From assembly GCA_943913325.1 (NCBI GenBank), contig CALTXP010000066.1, positions 1 through 8,913 of the forward strand: DNA of 8,913 nt. The letters run 5' to 3'. Below are positions 7,027 to 8,913 of the stretch, one piece after another. A model generated the notes under the pieces. That model had not been told where the DNA came from and ran no database searches. It saw only the letters and a list, made by a program, of their open reading frames with translations. The position numbers were made by a program, and so were the translations under genes. Numbering within the stretch: the first letter of the stretch is position 1; each line of letters opens with the position of its first letter. The DNA is from an uncultured Anaerococcus sp. Lineage in GTDB: Bacteria > Bacillota > Clostridia > Tissierellales > Peptoniphilaceae.

Positions 7027-7338
7027 ATTGCAATAAATAAAATTTTAAGTAGGAATAAAATAAATAATAACCTATAGTTATAGATAATAAAGAAAAGCTA
7101 GCTTATCAGATAAGTACAATATCAAGTGATCTTATTAGATAAAGAAAACTTTGTAAACAATAAATTATTTTAATAAAAAAATCAGTGACTATGGATTTAA
7201 GAGTCTGATATATAGACTATATAAAGTAGAAATAGATAAAGGTATATGAGTATATAAAATTAACAATCGTGGCAAGAGAAACTATTCAAATAGAGAAGAT
7301 TTAATAAAATATACTTATCTTTTAATAGTAGAGAATAA
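7027..7338. other. Non-coding AT-rich stretch without recognisable gene
   Basis: About 310 bases between two terminators. All frames are broken by frequent stops. The longest stretches (for example one reading KVYEYIKLTIVARETIQ near 7238-7288) have no start or ribosome binding site. Small inverted repeats occur at 7102-7114 (CTTATCAGATAAG) and 7202-7219 (AGTCT...AGACT). A related copy of the first, CTTATTAGATAAAG, is at 7131-7144. No convincing promoter was found. It may be decayed sequence or hold an unrecognised small RNA. Confidence 0.5.
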
Positions 7339-7368
7339 AAAATGGATGAGCATATGCTCATCCATTTT
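7339..7368 (-). terminator. Perfect-palindrome terminator of the lipoprotein gene, probably bidirectional
   Basis: A 30-bp perfect palindrome with 15-base arms and centre CATATG (7351-7356), 21 bases past the lipoprotein stop. On the minus strand the 3' arm runs into six T (positions 7342 down to 7337). On the plus strand it is followed by C and six T (7370-7375). Either orientation could terminate, but only the lipoprotein gene is an obvious client. Confidence 0.85.
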
Positions 7369-7389
7369 CTTTTTTGAACAACACAAAAA

Positions 7390-7698
7390 TTAGTTATTCT
7401 CGTCTTCTTCTACTTTTACTGTATCAGCATCATCATCTGCATCAGCATCATCATCGTCATCAGTAGCATCTTCTGCTTCATCAGCAGCGTCTTCTGCTTC
7501 ATCAGCAGCATCTTCTGCTTTATCAGCAGCATCGTCAGCTTTATCTTCTGCATCATCTAATGTTTTATCTTCAGTATCAGCTGGTTCAGTTACTTTTGTA
7601 TCTTCCTTAGTATCTTCTGTTTTGTTATCAGCATTGTTTCCACATCCTGCGAATGCAAATGTTCCTGCTAATGCTAAAGCGATTAATTTTTTATTCAT
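7390..7698 (-). CDS. Small, highly acidic lipoprotein with heptad-like repeats
   Basis: A 102-residue secreted lipoprotein. The signal peptide is MNKKLIALALAGTFAFAGC: two lysines, a hydrophobic core and a lipobox FAGC with lipidated cysteine C19. Phe at -3 is less usual than Leu. The mature chain has no globular look: about 40 of 84 residues are Asp or Glu, with few large hydrophobics. Residues about 49-80 repeat a seven-residue A-D-K/E-A-E-D-A pattern, followed by Asp-rich runs. The matching DNA is a tandem array of 21-bp units (about 7469-7552). I cannot assign a function. A membrane-anchored extended acidic tail that binds cations or basic surface molecules is only speculation. The ribosome binding site AAAAGGAGAG (minus, 7706-7715), a consensus promoter and its own terminator mark it as a genuine single-gene unit, probably well expressed. 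Confidence 0.9.
   Translation of the reverse strand: MNKKLIALALAGTFAFAGCGNNADNKTEDTKEDTKVTEPADTEDKTLDDAEDKADDAADKAEDAADEAEDAADEAEDATDDDDDADADDDADTVKVEEDENN
7469..7552 (-). repeat. 21-bp tandem repeat inside the lipoprotein gene
   Basis: Units at 7469-7489, 7490-7510 and 7511-7531 share the plus-strand form TCTTCTGCTT(C/T)ATCAGCAGC(A/G). They differ by one or two bases, and a degenerate fourth unit lies at 7532-7552. Each unit encodes seven residues of the acidic repeat, so copy-number change would keep the frame. Confidence 0.8.
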
Positions 7699-7716
7699 TA
7701 TAATACTCTCCTTTTA

Positions 7717-7754
7717 TTCCTTAATCGGGATATATTATAATCTTAGTTAAGGAA
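7717..7754. promoter_or_regulatory. Inverted repeat flanking the lipoprotein -10 box, candidate operator
   Basis: TTCCTTAA (7717-7724) and TTAAGGAA (7747-7754) are exact inverted copies separated by 22 bp. Their centres are 30 bp apart, close to three helical turns. One arm lies in the -35/-10 spacer and the other just downstream of the predicted transcription start. A dimeric regulator bound here would cover the promoter. The regulator is unknown. Confidence 0.5.
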
Positions 7755-7762
7755 TATGTCAA
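7734..7762 (-). promoter_or_regulatory. Perfect-consensus sigma-A promoter of the lipoprotein gene
   Basis: On the minus strand TTGACA (7757-7762) and TATAAT (7734-7739) are separated by exactly 17 bp, so both hexamers match consensus. Transcription would start near 7727, leaving a leader of about 29 bases that contains the ribosome binding site at 7706-7715. Confidence 0.9.
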
Positions 7763-7798
7763 ATATGGTTATGATTAATATTAATAATTTAATATATA

Positions 7799-7828
7799 TT
7801 AACTATTTTTACTTTAAAAATATACAAT
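7799..7828 (+). promoter_or_regulatory. Candidate promoter of the fructosamine-kinase-family gene
   Basis: TTAACT (7799-7804, four of six bases of the -35 consensus) and TACAAT (7823-7828, five of six of the -10) are 18 bp apart. Transcription would start near 7835. The region is so AT-rich that chance matches are likely. Confidence 0.4.
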
Positions 7829-7887
7829 AATCTAGTTTATAAGGATGGAGTAAGGGTAGATAAACATTAATGAAAAGAGGTATAGAT

Positions 7888-8754
7888 ATGGAAAATATTT
7901 TAGAAGATTTACCCATTGATAATATCAAAGATGTAAGGTTAACAAAAGGTGGAGATGTTAATGATGCTTATAAAATATATACAGATGATCAAGTATATTT
8001 TATGCTAGTTCAAGAAAACACTAATGAAAGTTTTTATTATGGAGAGATAGAAGGTCTAAAATTATTTGAAAAGATTGGAATTACAGCACCGATAGTAGTA
8101 GCAAATGGTTATGTAGATAATGATAGTTATTTATTACTAACTTTTCTAGAAGAGTATAGAATAGGCTCACAAAATAAACTTGCACAGCTAGTAGCGAAGC
8201 TACATAAATATCATAGCTCCAATGGTAAGTTTGGTTTTGCTTATCCTCATAATGGATCTGCTACTCATTTTTCTAACGAATGGACAGATACTTGGAGTGA
8301 TCTTTTTATAAATCAAAGATTGGATAAATTAGCTGGGCAGTTAATAGATTTAGGCTATCGGGATAGTAGTAATTTAGATATATATAACAATGTCAGATCT
8401 ACGATAATTGCTGAGTTATCTAATCATAAATCAGAAGCTTCTTTACTTCATGGAGATCTATGGGCAGGTAATTATATGTTTCTAGAAGATGGTAGCCCAG
8501 CTTTATTTGATCCAAGTCCACTTTATGGGGATAGAGAGTTTGATATAGGAATTAGTACTGTTTTTGGCGGCTTTTCTGATGAATTTTATCATAAATACAA
8601 TGAAATATATCCTCTAGATTATGGCTATGAGTTAAGACTGGAATTTTATAGATTATATCTTTTGATGCTACACCAAGTAAAGTTCGGTAATACTTATAAG
8701 AAATCAGTAGATCAAAGTATAAATTATATACTAAATCAGAGAAAAGGATTATAA
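7888..8754 (+). CDS. Fructosamine kinase family protein (FN3K/YniA-like)
   Basis: A 288-residue cytoplasmic protein of the fructosamine/ketosamine-3-kinase family, within the aminoglycoside-phosphotransferase-like fold. Family members phosphorylate sugar adducts on amines so that they fall off (deglycation). The nucleotide loop is GGDVNDAY (from residue 21). The catalytic loop is H188-G-D-L-W-A-G-N195, with D190 as presumed base. The metal site is D208-P in FDPSPLYGDREFD. FGGFSDEF and a C-terminal YRLYLLMLHQVKFG segment are also typical. Length matches the family. The canonical ATP-binding lysine (FVKV in YniA) is L40 here (YFMLVQ), as I recall for a Gram-positive subgroup, so activity is not assured. 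The protein has no cysteine. The start is ATG 7888, with AAGAGG at 7875-7880. An in-frame ATG at 7870 has no well-placed ribosome binding site. Confidence 0.88.
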   Translation: MENILEDLPIDNIKDVRLTKGGDVNDAYKIYTDDQVYFMLVQENTNESFYYGEIEGLKLFEKIGITAPIVVANGYVDNDSYLLLTFLEEYRIGSQNKLAQLVAKLHKYHSSNGKFGFAYPHNGSATHFSNEWTDTWSDLFINQRLDKLAGQLIDLGYRDSSNLDIYNNVRSTIIAELSNHKSEASLLHGDLWAGNYMFLEDGSPALFDPSPLYGDREFDIGISTVFGGFSDEFYHKYNEIYPLDYGYELRLEFYRLYLLMLHQVKFGNTYKKSVDQSINYILNQRKGL

Positions 8755-8772
8755 ACTTTCTAAAAAGTTTTT
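8753..8772 (+). terminator. Weak terminator candidate at the end of the kinase-family gene
   Basis: AAACTTT (8753-8759) pairs exactly with AAAGTTT (8764-8770) around CTAA, and T continues to 8772. The stem has only one G-C pair and overlaps the stop codon, so efficiency is doubtful. Confidence 0.4.
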
Positions 8773-8903
8773 GAATCTGATAATAGTTCAAATTATGCTG
8801 TATATAAGATTTATGAATATGCAAAAGGAAAGATCAATACCAGTATTTCTAAATACTTGTCAAAGAATATAAGCTATTTATGAACTTTTAGGAAAAATAG
8901 AAA

Positions 8904-8913
8904 ATGAAAAAAT
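8904..8913 (+). CDS. Possible start of a further gene (runs off the window)
   Basis: An ATG at 8904 followed by lysine codons ends at the window edge. AGGA at 8890-8893 is a poor and rather distant ribosome binding site. Only the first three codons are visible, so no product can be named. The preceding 8773-8903 shows no supported gene. Confidence 0.2.

Noticed and set aside
7200..7262. Resemblance between 7200-7262 and 8770-8830 (GA[A/G]TCTGATA...TATGA[A/G]TAT)
   Set aside because: The match needs several gaps and consists mostly of A and T. It is not distinguishable from chance by eye.
7870..7887. Upstream ATG for the kinase-family gene
   Set aside because: The nearest GGAG is about 19 bases away. 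ATG 7888 has AAGAGG seven bases upstream and gives the normal family length.
8764..8883. Open frame of 39 codons after the kinase-family gene
   Set aside because: There is no ATG, GTG or TTG start with a ribosome binding site, and the translation resembles no family I know. Too short to call a pseudogene.

Overview
The window is AT-rich, with purine-rich Shine-Dalgarno sites (AAGGAG type), a T-box leader and sigma-A style promoters. This points to a low-GC Gram-positive bacterium (Firmicutes). The protein set would suit an anaerobic coccus of the Tissierellia/Clostridia type, but that placement is a guess from general appearance. No phage, CRISPR array, complete insertion sequence, rRNA or tRNA gene is visible.

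Layout. Positions 1-231 hold an extended -10 promoter and a T-box leader. The leader governs a tight operon at 247-3826: valine-tRNA ligase (valS), a class I SAM-dependent methyltransferase overlapping it by 1 base, and a small cold-shock-domain protein overlapping by 4 bases. A 329-base gap follows. It contains a weak AT-rich terminator candidate and a 168-bp imperfect palindrome (3990-4157) with 12-bp exact ends, two small hairpins at its tip and a GC-rich centre. This element sits between convergent genes and provides part of the stop codon of a minus-strand single-domain rhodanese (4156-4452).

From 4641 to about 7026 there is a plus-strand operon with its own promoter and a strong terminator. 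It encodes a DUF969 membrane protein, a DUF979 membrane protein (1-base overlap) and pyrrolidone-carboxylate peptidase (pcp). The two membrane proteins look like the two halves of one ion-transporter-superfamily carrier. Together with Pcp they suggest a unit handling pyroglutamyl peptides and 5-oxoproline.

Positions 7027-7338 carry no gene I can support. Next comes a minus-strand gene for a small, extremely acidic lipoprotein with heptad-like repeats (7390-7698). It is driven by a perfect-consensus promoter that overlaps an 8-bp inverted repeat, and it ends at a 30-bp perfect palindrome. Divergent from it is a fructosamine-kinase-family gene (7888-8754) whose product has leucine where the family normally has its ATP-binding lysine. 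The last ~160 bases are intergenic, with a possible start codon for another gene at 8904.

The best candidates for something undescribed are the palindromic element at 3990-4157, the split-transporter/Pcp operon, and the operator-like repeat on the lipoprotein promoter.
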